A stretch of 64,000 bases of DNA from Nonomuraea candida (GTDB taxonomy: Bacteria; Actinomycetota; Actinomycetes; Streptosporangiales; Streptosporangiaceae): contig NZ_JOAG01000018.1 in assembly GCF_000725485.1 (NCBI RefSeq), forward strand, positions 1 to 64,000, read 5' to 3'. The notes under the pieces were generated by a model. It had not been told where the DNA came from and searched no databases. It saw only the letters and a list, made by a program, of their open reading frames with translations. Below, piece after piece: positions 1 through 8,333 of the stretch. Within the stretch, counting starts at the first letter, position 1. Each line of letters opens with the position of its first letter. The translations under genes and the position numbers were made by a program.

Positions 1-74
1 ACCCGGAAGTTAAGCTTCTCTGCGCCGATGGTACTGCACTCGGGAGGGTGTGGGAGAGTAGGTCACCGCCGGAC
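1..74 (+). rRNA. rrf: 5S ribosomal RNA, 3' part
   Basis: The first bases read as the 3' two thirds of an actinobacterial 5S rRNA: the segment GGAAGTTAAGCTTCTCTGCG followed by GCCGATGGTACTGCACTCGG and the closing GGGAGAGTAGGTCACCGCC are standard 5S elements. The 5' end lies outside the window. The exact 3' end is estimated from the start of the A/T-rich bases before the terminator. A 16S-23S-5S operon should therefore lie to the left. Confidence 0.93.
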
Positions 75-83
75 AATTTTTGG

Positions 84-114
84 AAAGGCCCCGACGCCGT
101 GCGTCGGGGCCTTT
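84..114 (+). terminator. rRNA operon terminator
   Basis: A perfect hairpin with arms AAAGGCCCCGACG / CGTCGGGGCCTTT lies ten bases after the 5S rRNA and is followed by T-containing sequence. This is the usual intrinsic terminator of an rRNA operon. Confidence 0.88.
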
Positions 115-305
115 CTGCGTTTCCGGGGGAGGATGTGCCGGCGCTTTCGGCGTTTGGGTGCTGCCGTGCGGGGGTTTGTGGCGTGCGTGCGGGGGTGCTT
201 TCTGCGTTTCGGGTGAAGCATCGGGTGACTGCTTCAGCGGGGTTCAGTGAACCTTTTCATCCGTGCGACCTCGTAGTCCTGCCGAGCACATGTGAAGATG
301 TCCAC

Positions 306-671
306 ATGATCGAGATGAGTCGCGAGGAAAGGCCTGCGGTGCGCAGAGCCGTGTACGTGGGTGCGGCGCTCCTGGCCGGCGTCCTTGTCGTGGCCCTGAT
401 CTGGGGTGAGGACCTGCGCTTCATGCACTCGTCAGGGAATATGGAGGCGGTCGCCCGCACCTTGGAGGAGGGCGTCGAACTCAGGGATCAAAGCATCGGA
501 AGCCTCTCGTTCGAGTTCGTCCGCCGGGAGGACGAACAGGTCTACTTCTACCGAGGCAAGGGGTGGGGAGGGGACGGCTACGGCTATGTCTGGAGCCCCG
601 TGAGCCGACCGGGCGATGTCCGGCACGTGAAGGGGCCTTGGTACGAGTTCCGGGACAACGCGCACCAGTGA
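306..671 (+). CDS. small single-pass membrane protein of unknown function
   Basis: This 121-residue protein starts at an ATG (MIEMSREERP) that fits better than the upstream in-frame start at 48, which would read through the 5S rRNA tail and its terminator. A basic N-terminus is followed by one hydrophobic helix (about residues 17-34) and then an extracytoplasmic domain rich in Y, W, G and charged residues. I do not recognise the family. It stands alone between the rRNA terminator and a transposase remnant. No regulatory site is evident in positions 120-305, which are G-rich and otherwise featureless. Confidence 0.6.
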   Translation: MIEMSREERPAVRRAVYVGAALLAGVLVVALIWGEDLRFMHSSGNMEAVARTLEEGVELRDQSIGSLSFEFVRREDEQVYFYRGKGWGGDGYGYVWSPVSRPGDVRHVKGPWYEFRDNAHQ

Positions 672-683
672 GCTGCTCCGTCC

Positions 684-960
684 TCAGGCGGCCTGGGCGA
701 TGCGGTGGTTTTGAAGGACGGCGATGGCCTTGCACAGGTGGCCGGCCTTGCTGGGGCTGCAGCGTAGCTTGCGGAGGATCTTCCAACTCTTCAGCTGGGC
801 GCTCGCGCGTTCGCCGGGTCCGCGTAGCTTGGCGTGGGAGCGATTGGGCTGCTTTGGGACTCGGGCTTGTCTTTGCCCTTGTACGGGGCCAGGACCGGGC
901 CCTTGGCCCCCTGATACGCCTTTAATGGTGGGGCGAGCTGGTCCGTATGAGGAAGGTGGC
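684..960 (-). pseudogene. IS5-type transposase remnant, C-terminal end, frameshifted
   Basis: Two minus-strand frames together spell the end of an IS5-family DDE transposase. Positions about 925-855 give KAYQGAKGPVLAPYKGKDKP and about 855-684 give the block NRSHAKLRGPGERASAQLK followed by SWKILRKLRCSPSKAGHL. In intact relatives these are contiguous. Joining them requires one extra base in a CAAAGCAG stretch near 851-856, so a one-base deletion explains the frameshift. The N-terminal helix-turn-helix and the first catalytic aspartates are absent. I see no terminal inverted repeats. It is an old non-functional fragment. Confidence 0.72.
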
Positions 961-1142
961 CGCGGCAAGCATCTGAGCGGGAAGCTCGCCTTGAGATGAG
1001 GTCTCCCGCCACGAGTGAAGCGCTGGTGGGCGTCTGTCAACGACGGCGTGGGGGTGTTCGTCACGGCCAGGGCTGCGTGTCAGCGCCGCTGAAGCCGGAG
1101 AGAGTCGCCGCGTGCCCGAGAGTCACCGCCGGGGAATCGCCG

Positions 1143-1207
1143 CCTGAGAGCCACGCCTGAGAGCCACGCCCGAGAGCCACGCCCGAGAGCCACGCCCGAG
1201 AGTCACC
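1143..1207. repeat. 13-bp tandem repeat, five copies
   Basis: Five contiguous copies of a 13-base unit (CCYGAGAGCCACG, last copy slightly degenerate) lie in the 530-bp stretch 961-1489 that has no convincing gene. The rest of that stretch is GC-rich with loose GTCGTGGTCC-like repeats; the plus-strand reading frames across it have no domain signal and look like chance. Confidence 0.8.
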
Positions 1208-1489
1208 CCGTGCCCGAGTGGCGCTGAGATGCAGACGGTGCAACGGGGGCTCGACCGGGTGGTGCGTTGCGAGGCTGGTCAGGGGTGGTGAGCATGAACA
1301 GGCGTTATTGCCGTGCTCGCTGTCGCCGTGCTCTCTGCCTCGGTGCTCACGTCGACGGCGTCATGGTCCGTCGTCGTGGTCCGTCGCCGTGGTGCGCCGT
1401 CGTTCACCGCGCTGGTCGGCGTTGCCGTACTTGCCGAGGGGTTCCGCGGTGGGGTACGGCAACGGGGGCGTTGGAGGCGTCGGGGTGGG

Positions 1490-2215
1490 TCAGGCGTGGC
1501 TGCGGGCCGCGCCTGGGGTGACCAGGCGGTAGCCCACGCCGCGTACGGTCTGGATGAGCTGGTCGTCCTCGTCCCCCAGGCGCGCCCGCAGTCGTTTGAC
1601 GTGCACCGCGATGGTGTTCGTCGAGGTGTTCCCGGCGGCGTGCCAGACGTGGCGCATGATCTGCTCGCGCGTGACCGTGCGGTCGGCGTTGCGCATGAGG
1701 TACTGCAGCAGCTCGAACTCGCGCAGCGGCAGGTGGACGGCGCGGCCGGCCACGCGTACCTGGTAGGCCTGGACGTCCAGTTCGACCCCGCCGACCGCCA
1801 GCACCTTGCGGGACTCGGGCGAGGCCGCCTGGATGAACGGCAGCAGCTCCGGCACCCGGTAGGGCCGGGCCACGCAGGCGGCGGCGCCGGCCGCGAGCGC
1901 GCGTACGGCCTGCTCGGCGTGGCCCTCGCCGACGCCGAGGAGGACGGGCACGGTGCGCGCCCGGCGTACCGCGCGTACGAACTCGACCGCGTCGATGACC
2001 GGCAGCGTGGCCGAGACGAGCACCACGTCCGGCTGCAGGGCCCCCGCCTGCAGCAGCCCCTGGGCGCCGTCGGGGGCCCCGGTGACGGACACGCCCTCGC
2101 CTTCGAGAGCCGTGGCCACGTCGTCCACGACGGCGCTGTCGGGGTCGGCGATGAGCAGCACGGGCTTGGTCCTCGTGTCCCCGTTCATCGTGGATGCCGC
2201 CTGCTGTTGGGTCAT
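1490..2215 (-). CDS. OmpR/PhoB-type response regulator with a degenerate receiver
   Basis: This 241-residue protein has an N-terminal receiver-like domain (about residues 17-130) and a C-terminal winged-helix DNA-binding domain (about 140-235) ending in the usual TVRGVGYRLV motif. The receiver lacks its key residues. The acidic pair is A23-D24, the position of the phospho-accepting aspartate is Ser68 in VLVSATLP, and the conserved lysine is arginine (CVARPY). Phosphorylation by a normal histidine kinase is therefore unlikely. Its start codon overlaps the pstB stop (TGATG), so it is probably translated with the phosphate operon and may report phosphate status by protein contacts or level rather than phosphorylation. 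The minus-strand frame stays open far upstream, but that part only shadows pstB and pstA. Confidence 0.85.
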   Translation of the reverse strand: MTQQQAASTMNGDTRTKPVLLIADPDSAVVDDVATALEGEGVSVTGAPDGAQGLLQAGALQPDVVLVSATLPVIDAVEFVRAVRRARTVPVLLGVGEGHAEQAVRALAAGAAACVARPYRVPELLPFIQAASPESRKVLAVGGVELDVQAYQVRVAGRAVHLPLREFELLQYLMRNADRTVTREQIMRHVWHAAGNTSTNTIAVHVKRLRARLGDEDDQLIQTVRGVGYRLVTPGAARSHA

Positions 2216-2991
2216 CAGCCGAAGCGCCCCGTGATGTAGTCCTCGGTGGCCTTCTGTGAGGGGTTCGTGAACATGCGGGACGTCTCGTCCATCTCGATGA
2301 CCTTGCCGGGCTTGCCCTGCTCGGCCAGGTTGAAGAAGGCGGTCCGGTCGCTGACGCGGGCCGCCTGCTGCATGTTGTGGGTGACGATGACGATGGTGTA
2401 CTGGTCCTTCAGCTTGGCCATCAGGTCCTCGATCGCCAGCGTGGAGATGGGGTCGAGCGCCGAGCACGGCTCGTCCATCAGCAGGACCTCCGGCCTGACC
2501 GCGATGGCGCGGGCGATGCAGAGGCGCTGCTGCTGACCGCCGGACAGGCCGGCGCCGGGCTTGTTGAGGCGGTCCTTGACCTCGTTCCAGAGGTTGGCGC
2601 CCTTGAGGGAGTCCTCGACGATGCCGTCGGTCTCGGACTTGCTGAGGCGGCCGTTGAGCTTGAGGCCGGCGGCCACGTTCTCGTAGATCGACATCGTGGG
2701 GAACGGGTTGGGGCGCTGGAAGACCATGCCGATCATCCGGCGGACCGAGACGGGCTCGACGGTGGGGGCGTACAGGTCCTCTCCGTCGAGCAGCACCTTG
2801 CCCTCCACGCGTGCGCCGGGGATGACCTCGTGCATGCGGTTGAGCGTGCGCAGGAAGGTCGACTTGCCGCATCCCGAAGGGCCGATGAAGGCGGTGATCG
2901 AGCGGGGCTCGATGGTCATCGACACGTCCTCGATCGCCTTGTGCGACCCGTAGTACGCGTCCAGACCCGAGACCTGGATCTGCTTGGACAT
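2215..2991 (-). CDS. pstB: phosphate ABC transporter ATP-binding protein PstB
   Basis: This 258-residue cytoplasmic ATPase powers the Pst high-affinity phosphate importer. Walker A is GPSGCGKST (residues 37-45), the Q-loop lies in [17 protein letters not shown], the ABC signature is LSGGQQQRL, Walker B is [13 protein letters not shown], and the switch histidine is in VTHNMQQA. The RPNPFP Q-loop and the length of about 250 residues are typical of PstB rather than other ABC ATPases. It follows pstA with a 15-base gap and its stop overlaps the response regulator start by one base. Confidence 0.97.
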   Translation of the reverse strand: MSKQIQVSGLDAYYGSHKAIEDVSMTIEPRSITAFIGPSGCGKSTFLRTLNRMHEVIPGARVEGKVLLDGEDLYAPTVEPVSVRRMIGMVFQRPNPFPTMSIYENVAAGLKLNGRLSKSETDGIVEDSLKGANLWNEVKDRLNKPGAGLSGGQQQRLCIARAIAVRPEVLLMDEPCSALDPISTLAIEDLMAKLKDQYTIVIVTHNMQQAARVSDRTAFFNLAEQGKPGKVIEMDETSRMFTNPSQKATEDYITGRFG

Positions 2992-3006
2992 TGCGGTGGT
3001 TACCCC

Positions 3007-3924
3007 CTATCGGCCCCTGGCGGGCGCACGCCACCAGGCGATCAGGCGCGCCACCAGGTTGAGCAGCATGACGATCAGGATGAGCGTGAGGGCCCCGGTC
3101 CACGCCCGGTCGATGGCGGTGTCGTTCGGACGGGCCGCCTGGTCGAAGACGAAGAGGGGAAGGCCCATCTGCGGCCCGTTGAACGGGTCGTTGTTGATGG
3201 AGTTGGTGAAGAACACCGTCATCAGCAGCGGCGCGGTCTCGCCGGCGACGCGGGCCACGGCCAGCATGACGCCGGTGACGATGCCGGTGAACGCGGTCGG
3301 CAGCACGACCTTGAGGATGGTGCGCCACTTGGGCACGCCCAGCGCGTACGAGGCCTCGCGCAGGTCGTTCGGCACCAGGCGCAGCATCTCCTCGGCCGAC
3401 CTGACGACGGTGGGCATCATCAGGATCGACAGCGCGAGGGCGCCCGCCCAGCCGGAGTACTCGAAGCCGAGGAAGAGGATCCAGAAGGCGAGGATGAACA
3501 GACCCGCGACGACGGAAGGGACGCCGGTCATGACGTCCACGAAGAAGCTGATGGCCCGGCTCAGGCGGCCGTTGTTGCCGTATTCGACCAGGTAGATGGC
3601 GGTGAACAGGCCGATGGGCACCGAGATGAGCGAGGCCAGCAGGACCTGTTCGAGGGTGCCGATGATGGCGTGGTACGCGCCGCCGTGGGCGTCCCTGGCG
3701 CCGATGCCGTTCATGGAGTGCGTGAGGAACTCCAGGTCGAAGCGCTCGAGGCCGTTGGAGACGACCAGCCAGAGCACGGAGACCAGAGGCACCACGGCCA
3801 GGGCGAACGCCAGATAGACCAGGCCCTGGACGACCCGGTCCTTGATCCGGCGGCTGGTGGAGATGTGCTGGATCGAGGTCTTGCGCCCGTCCTCGCGCAC
3901 TTCTTTGATCGGGGTGGAGGTCAT
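3007..3924 (-). CDS. pstA: phosphate ABC transporter permease PstA
   Basis: This 305-residue inner-membrane permease pairs with PstC to form the phosphate channel. Six hydrophobic segments are visible. The cytoplasmic EAA loop reads EASYALGVPKWRTILKVVLP, which docks the ATPase. The sequence GVPSVVAGLFILA preceding it is a PstA/PstC family signature. Its start overlaps the pstC stop by four bases, as expected for translational coupling. The N-terminal 40 residues are basic and cytoplasmic. Confidence 0.96.
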   Translation of the reverse strand: MTSTPIKEVREDGRKTSIQHISTSRRIKDRVVQGLVYLAFALAVVPLVSVLWLVVSNGLERFDLEFLTHSMNGIGARDAHGGAYHAIIGTLEQVLLASLISVPIGLFTAIYLVEYGNNGRLSRAISFFVDVMTGVPSVVAGLFILAFWILFLGFEYSGWAGALALSILMMPTVVRSAEEMLRLVPNDLREASYALGVPKWRTILKVVLPTAFTGIVTGVMLAVARVAGETAPLLMTVFFTNSINNDPFNGPQMGLPLFVFDQAARPNDTAIDRAWTGALTLILIVMLLNLVARLIAWWRAPARGR

Positions 3925-4901
3925 GCGCCGGCCCTCGCGTACTCCTTGCGGCGGTTGATGACCATCCGCGCGGCCATGTTCACCAGCAGCGTGATGACGA
4001 ACAGCACCAGACCGGACGCGATCAGCGCGCCCCGGCCGATGTCGGTGGCCTCGCCGAAGCCGTTGGCGATGTTCGCCGCGATGCTGTTGGCGTGCGGGGT
4101 GAGGATCTGGAAGGTGATGTCGAAGGTCGCCGGGAAGATCAGCGCGACCGCGATGGTCTCGCCCATCGCGCGGCCGAGGCCGAGCATGGCGGCGCTGATG
4201 ACGCCGGGACGGCCGAACGGCAGCACGGCCATCCTGATCATCTCCCAGCGGGTCGCGCCGAGCGCGAGCGCCGCCTCTTCGTTCATCTTGGGAGCCTGGA
4301 GGAACACCTCGCGGGAGATGGCCGCGATGATGGGCAGGATCATGATCGCCAGGACGATGCCGCCGGCGAGCATGGTCTTGCCGCCGATGATGCCCTCACC
4401 GGCGAACAGCGGGAACCAGCCGAGGTTCTCGTTGAGCCACTGCGACGGCGTCCTGAGCAGCGGCACCAGGAACGCCAGGCCCCACAGGCCGTAGACCACG
4501 CTGGGCACGGCGGCGAGCAGGTCGATCAGGTAGCCGAGCGGGGCGGCGAGCCTGCGCGGCGCGTAGTGCGAGATGAACAGGGCCACGCCGACCGCGATCG
4601 GGGTCGCGATGACGAGCGCGATCAGTGAGCTGAGGACCGTGCCGAACGCGAGCGCGCCGATGCCGAAGGCCTGCTGCGAGTTGGGCTCCCAGGTCAGCTC
4701 CGTGAAGAAGTTGGCCTCGTTGGCCCGCAGGGCGGGGATCGCCTCGGCGATGAGGAAGACGGCGATGGCCGCCATGATCCCCAGCAGGACGACGCCCGCG
4801 CCGGTGGACAGGAAGCGGAAGAGCCCCTCACCGTGGCTGCGCCGCGAGGCGGACCGGCTCGGGGCCGGCCCGCCGTCACGGGTCTGTACGTTGGTCGCCA
4901 T
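3921..4901 (-). CDS. pstC: phosphate ABC transporter permease PstC
   Basis: This 326-residue permease has a basic cytoplasmic N-terminus with several serines, about six membrane helices, the family signature AAVPSVVYGLWGLAFLVP and an EAA loop (EEAALALGATRWEMIRMAVL). It forms the translocation pore with PstA. It follows pstS by six bases and overlaps pstA by four. Length is normal for the family. Confidence 0.96.
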   Translation of the reverse strand: MATNVQTRDGGPAPSRSASRRSHGEGLFRFLSTGAGVVLLGIMAAIAVFLIAEAIPALRANEANFFTELTWEPNSQQAFGIGALAFGTVLSSLIALVIATPIAVGVALFISHYAPRRLAAPLGYLIDLLAAVPSVVYGLWGLAFLVPLLRTPSQWLNENLGWFPLFAGEGIIGGKTMLAGGIVLAIMILPIIAAISREVFLQAPKMNEEAALALGATRWEMIRMAVLPFGRPGVISAAMLGLGRAMGETIAVALIFPATFDITFQILTPHANSIAANIANGFGEATDIGRGALIASGLVLFVITLLVNMAARMVINRRKEYARAGA

Positions 4902-4907
4902 CAGCGG

Positions 4908-6029
4908 TTAGGAGATCGCCTCGACAGCGGTCCGGACCTTGGTGAGCAGGGCGCCCGACAGCGGGGCGTAGCCCAGCTCCTTCAGCGCCGCCTGGCCCTC
5001 GTCGCTGGAGGTGTACTGGAGGAAGCCCTTGACGACCGCGGCCTCCTCGGCCGGCAGGCCCTTCTCGCAGGTGATCTCGTAGGTCACCAGGACGATCGGG
5101 TAGGCGCCCGGGGTCTTGGTGGCGTAGTCGATCGACAGGGCCAGGTCGTTGCCGGTGCCCTTGACCTCGGCGGTCTCGACCGTCTTGGCCGCGCTCTCCG
5201 GGGTCAGCTCGACGAACTCGCCGGAGCCGTTGGCGACCTTGGCCTTCTGCAGCGCGGAGTTCTCGGCGTAGGAGAGCTCGACGTAGCTGATGGCGCCCGG
5301 GGTGCTCTTGACGTCGGAGGCGATGCCGTCGGAGCCCTTGGCGCCCTGGCCCTTGGCGTCGGCCGGCCAGGCCTTGGCGGGCTCGTACGGCCAGTCGGCC
5401 TCGGCGGTGGCCTTGAGGAACTTGGTGAAGTTGTCGCTGGTGCCCGACTCGTCGGAGCGGTGGACCGCCACGATCGGGGTGGAGGGCAGCGTGGCGCCGG
5501 GGTTGTCGGCCTTGATGGCGGCGTCGTCCCACTTGGTGATCTTGCTGTTGAAGATGCCGGCCAGCGTCTTGGGCGACAGCTGCAGGCCCTCGACGCCCTC
5601 CAGGTTGTACACGACCGCGACGGGGCCGGTCACCATGGGGATGTTGATCGCCTTGCCGGTCTTGCAACGGGCGTCGGCCTGGGCGGGCTCGTCGTCCTTC
5701 AGGGCCGAGTCGGAGCCGGCGAAGGAGACCGTGCCCTGGATGAAGGCCTGCACACCGGCGCCCGAGCCGCTGGGCTGGTAGTTCAGGGTGACACCAGGGT
5801 TGGTGGCCGTGAAGTTCTTCGTCCACTCGGTGATCGCGTTGGCCTGGGCAGAGGAGCCCGCAGCGTTGATCGTGCCGCTCAGAGCGTTGTCGTTGCCCGC
5901 GGAAGGCGCGCTGCTGGCGCTGGCGGAGTTGGTGCCGCTGCCCCCGGGGTTGTTGTTGTCTGTGCCGCACGCAGCGAGCGAGAGCGCGCCGACGACGGCG
6001 ACGGCGGCGAGCCGGCCTGCATACTTCAC
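4908..6029 (-). CDS. pstS: phosphate-binding lipoprotein PstS
   Basis: This 373-residue protein is the substrate-binding component of the Pst transporter. It begins with a lipoprotein signal peptide, with lipobox LSLAAC placing the lipidated cysteine at residue 21, followed by an N/S/G-rich linker. The mature domain carries phosphate-binding signatures such as INAAGSSAQANAITEW, SGSGAGVQAFIQGTVSFAGSD and the RSDESGTSDNFTKFL loop. It is the first gene of a five-gene minus-strand operon and is preceded by a PHO-box-like direct repeat. Confidence 0.97.
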   Translation of the reverse strand: MKYAGRLAAVAVVGALSLAACGTDNNNPGGSGTNSASASSAPSAGNDNALSGTINAAGSSAQANAITEWTKNFTATNPGVTLNYQPSGSGAGVQAFIQGTVSFAGSDSALKDDEPAQADARCKTGKAINIPMVTGPVAVVYNLEGVEGLQLSPKTLAGIFNSKITKWDDAAIKADNPGATLPSTPIVAVHRSDESGTSDNFTKFLKATAEADWPYEPAKAWPADAKGQGAKGSDGIASDVKSTPGAISYVELSYAENSALQKAKVANGSGEFVELTPESAAKTVETAEVKGTGNDLALSIDYATKTPGAYPIVLVTYEITCEKGLPAEEAAVVKGFLQYTSSDEGQAALKELGYAPLSGALLTKVRTAVEAIS

Positions 6030-6100
6030 GGTTGGGTTCCTCCCACTTGGTCCTTAGTCGCCATGAAAGCTATTCAGCGAAGGTGACTCGGACCCCCCAA

Positions 6101-6122
6101 CAAGGGTGAACGTTCGGTGAAC
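6101..6122 (-). promoter_or_regulatory. PHO box (PhoP-type direct repeat) upstream of pstS
   Basis: Read toward pstS, the sequence contains two adjacent 11-base repeats, GTTCACCGAAC and GTTCACCCTTG. This matches the actinobacterial PhoP site of tandem GTTCACC-type units known from Streptomyces. It lies 72-93 bases before the pstS start. Weaker half-sites (GTCACC) flank it at about 6079-6088 and 6129-6138, so more than one dimer may bind. Confidence 0.8.
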
Positions 6123-6150
6123 GCGCCAGGTCACCCTCATGATGGGAGCT

Positions 6151-6627
6151 ATGACTTATCGCGTATGCGTGGTGTGTATGGGCAACATCTGCCGGTCGCC
6201 GATGGCCGAGGTCGTGCTCCGCAAGACGCTCGCCGATCGCGGCCTGGGCGGCAGAGTGGAGGTCGAGAGCGCCGGCACCGGCGGGTGGCACGTCGGCGAT
6301 CCGATGGACGAGCGGGCGCTGGAGATCCTGGCCCGGCACGGGTACGACGGCGCCGACCACCGTGCCAGGCAGTTCACCAAAGACTGGTTCGACCGCTACG
6401 ACCTCGTGCTGGCGATGGACCGGGACAACCTGTCCAATCTGCGGAGGCTGGCGCCGTCCTGGGTGGAGGTGCGGCTGTTCCGGTCGTTCGACCCGGCCGC
6501 GGCCGAAGGGGCGGAGGTGCCCGATCCGTACTACGGGGGCACGGAGGGGTTCGAGGAGGTGCTCGAACTGGTCGAGTCGGCCGCCGAGGGCGTGGCCAAG
6601 CACATCGCGGACGAGCTGTCCGCGTGA
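6151..6627 (+). CDS. low-molecular-weight protein tyrosine phosphatase
   Basis: This 158-residue cytosolic enzyme hydrolyses phosphotyrosine. The P-loop C-x5-R is C9-M-G-N-I-C-R15 followed by SPMAE, and the general-acid loop DPYY occurs near the C-terminus (VPDPYYGG). Two in-frame ATGs lie upstream at 6139 and 6142. I chose the one at 6151 because MTYRVCVVCMGN matches where the family usually begins, though its GGGAG is only two bases away, so 6139 is possible. It is divergent from pstS, and its stop overlaps the next start (GTGA). Confidence 0.92.
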   Translation: MTYRVCVVCMGNICRSPMAEVVLRKTLADRGLGGRVEVESAGTGGWHVGDPMDERALEILARHGYDGADHRARQFTKDWFDRYDLVLAMDRDNLSNLRRLAPSWVEVRLFRSFDPAAAEGAEVPDPYYGGTEGFEEVLELVESAAEGVAKHIADELSA

Positions 6628-7409
6628 GGATCACCGAGGAGCTGGGCTCCTCGCACGGCTGGCGGTTGCGGCGGGGCGTGCTGGACGACGGGCGCGAGGT
6701 GTTCGCGAAGACCGGGGCGGCCTCCGGCGTCTTCGCCTCCGAGGCGGCCGGGCTGCGCTGGCTGGGCGAGGCCGCGCCGGTGCCCGAGGTGATCGAGGCG
6801 GGGCCCGACCGGCTGGTGCTGTCCTGGGTGCCTCGGGAGCGGCCCGGTCCGGCGGCCGCCGAGCGGTTCGGGCGCGCGCTGGCCCGGATGCACCGGGCGG
6901 GGGCGCCGGGCTTCGGGGCGCCGTGGCCGGGGTTCATCGCCACGCTGCCGATGGACAACGCGCCGGCCGCCGACTGGCCCTCCTTCTACGCCGAGCGGCG
7001 GGTGCTGCCGTTCCTGCGGCGGGCGGGGCTGCCGTCACCGGACGTCGCCCTGGTGGAGCGGGCCGTGGCGCGCTTCGCCGAGGTCGGCGGGCCCGCCGAG
7101 CCGCCCGCGCGCATCCACGGGGACCTGTGGAGCGGGAACGTGTTGTGGTCGGGCGGGGGTGGCGTGCTGATCGATCCCGCGGCCCATGGAGGGCATCGGG
7201 AGAGCGATCTGGCGATGCTGGAGCTGTTCGGGCTGCCGTACCTCGATCGGGTGCTGGGGGCGTACCGGGAGGAGTGGCCGCTTGCGGAGGGGTGGCGGGA
7301 GCGGGTGCCGCTGCACCAGCTCCATCCGCTGCTTGTGCACGTGGTGCTGTACGGGGGCGGCTATCGGGACGGGCTGATGAGCGCGGTGCGGCGGGTGCTG
7401 TCGCTCTGA
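6624..7409 (+). CDS. fructosamine kinase family protein
   Basis: This 261-residue protein belongs to the fructosamine-3-kinase/aminoglycoside phosphotransferase fold. The Brenner motif reads HGDLWSGNVLW, followed by the metal-binding IDPAAHGGHRESDLAM block, both diagnostic of fructosamine kinases that phosphorylate sugar-amine adducts on proteins. The start GTG overlaps the phosphatase stop by four bases, and the in-frame sequence upstream merely shadows that gene. The pairing of a low-molecular-weight phosphatase with a fructosamine kinase is frequent in actinobacteria and hints at a joint role in repair of glycated proteins (inference). Confidence 0.87.
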   Translation: MRITEELGSSHGWRLRRGVLDDGREVFAKTGAASGVFASEAAGLRWLGEAAPVPEVIEAGPDRLVLSWVPRERPGPAAAERFGRALARMHRAGAPGFGAPWPGFIATLPMDNAPAADWPSFYAERRVLPFLRRAGLPSPDVALVERAVARFAEVGGPAEPPARIHGDLWSGNVLWSGGGGVLIDPAAHGGHRESDLAMLELFGLPYLDRVLGAYREEWPLAEGWRERVPLHQLHPLLVHVVLYGGGYRDGLMSAVRRVLSL

Positions 7410-7413
7410 CGGT

Positions 7414-8277
7414 TCAGGCGCGCCGGCGCCTGCGGTACGCGCGTTGCTGGCAGGCTCGGGAGCAGTAGACGCGCGGGCGGCCCGAGGAGGCGGTTTCCAG
7501 GGGAGTGCCGCACTCCTGGCAGGTTTCGTCACGATTTTCCTCACGCTCGCGGATGAGGGTCTCGATGCCGTCCAGGAGGCGGCGCAGGCCGAACTCGAAG
7601 GAGTCCACCGGGTGGTCCCAGCCGCCCGACTCCCACAGGCGGGTGATCGTGGGGTAGCGGTCGAGGTGTGCGTACAGGGAGTCGCGGGCGCCCCACCACT
7701 CCTCCTCGGACACGCCGCTGCGGCGCTCCTCGCGCCGCGTCTCGACCAGGAGCAGGGCCTCGGCGTCGATGAAGCGGCCGAGCAGGCCGACGGCCGCGAT
7801 CACCTCGGACGGCCTGAGCGCGGTGCCGGTCAGGGTGGCGAGCAGGGAGTCGTAGGAGGCGACGGCGTTGGGGCCGGGGACGTGGCGGGTGCCGCGCACC
7901 TCGGCCACCCAGGGATGCCTCTTGCGCTGCTCCCACGCCTGCCTGGCGACCGCCTCCAGCGCGGCGCGCCAGCCCTGGGGCGGGCGGGGCGCCTCTTCCG
8001 CCGGCGGCGTCCCCGGCGGGAGCGCCTCGCCCGCGACCTCGTCGAGCATGAGCTCGACGAGCTGGTCGCGGCCGGGCACGTGGCGGTAGAGCGACATGGT
8101 GGTGAAGCCGAGCCGGTCGGCGACCTTGCGCATGGACAGGCCCTCCAGGCCCTCGGCGTCGGCCAGCTCGATGGCCGCGCGCACGATCCTGTCCAGGGTC
8201 AGGCCGCGCCGCGGCTCGCGCTCCTCCTGCCGCCACAGCAGCTCGACCCCACGCTCGGGATCCGGCGTCATTGGCAT
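7414..8277 (-). CDS. TetR-family regulator with a C-terminal cysteine-rich tail
   Basis: This 287-residue protein has an N-terminal TetR helix-turn-helix (about residues 27-75, with LSMRKVADRLGFTTMSLYRHV) and a TetR_C-like ligand domain. Unusually, the last 36 residues form a small zinc-finger-like module: CQECG, then YCSRACQQRAYRRRRRA. Similar four-cysteine tails occur in CGNR-type proteins such as the one at 41654 in this window. It is divergent from the beta-helix gene, with a palindrome between them. A second start (MTPDPERG) lies two codons in. Confidence 0.85.
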   Translation of the reverse strand: MPMTPDPERGVELLWRQEEREPRRGLTLDRIVRAAIELADAEGLEGLSMRKVADRLGFTTMSLYRHVPGRDQLVELMLDEVAGEALPPGTPPAEEAPRPPQGWRAALEAVARQAWEQRKRHPWVAEVRGTRHVPGPNAVASYDSLLATLTGTALRPSEVIAAVGLLGRFIDAEALLLVETRREERRSGVSEEEWWGARDSLYAHLDRYPTITRLWESGGWDHPVDSFEFGLRRLLDGIETLIREREENRDETCQECGTPLETASSGRPRVYCSRACQQRAYRRRRRA

Positions 8278-8286
8278 GTCTCTAGT

Positions 8287-8316
8287 TTATGGTGTACGAC
8301 TACGTGTACGGCATAA
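8287..8316. promoter_or_regulatory. probable TetR operator
   Basis: A 30-base interrupted palindrome, TTATGnnGTAC (8 bases) GTACnnCATAA, lies between the divergent TetR gene and the beta-helix gene. It ends 17 bases before the beta-helix start and begins 10 bases from the regulator start, so it could repress both. Confidence 0.55.
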
Positions 8317-8333
8317 ACAGGAAGGCGATCAAG

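Noticed and set aside
48..305. Longer start of the small membrane protein at 48
   Set aside because: It would be translated from the 5S rRNA tail and through its terminator.
1490..3328. Single 612-residue fusion protein covering the response regulator and upstream DNA
   Set aside because: The upstream part is an out-of-frame shadow of pstB/pstA; the regulator has its own start overlapping the pstB stop.
2377..4494. 705-codon plus-strand reading frame
   Set aside because: It lies opposite pstB, pstA and pstC, is rich in R, D, G and H, and shows no domain; it is a GC-codon shadow.
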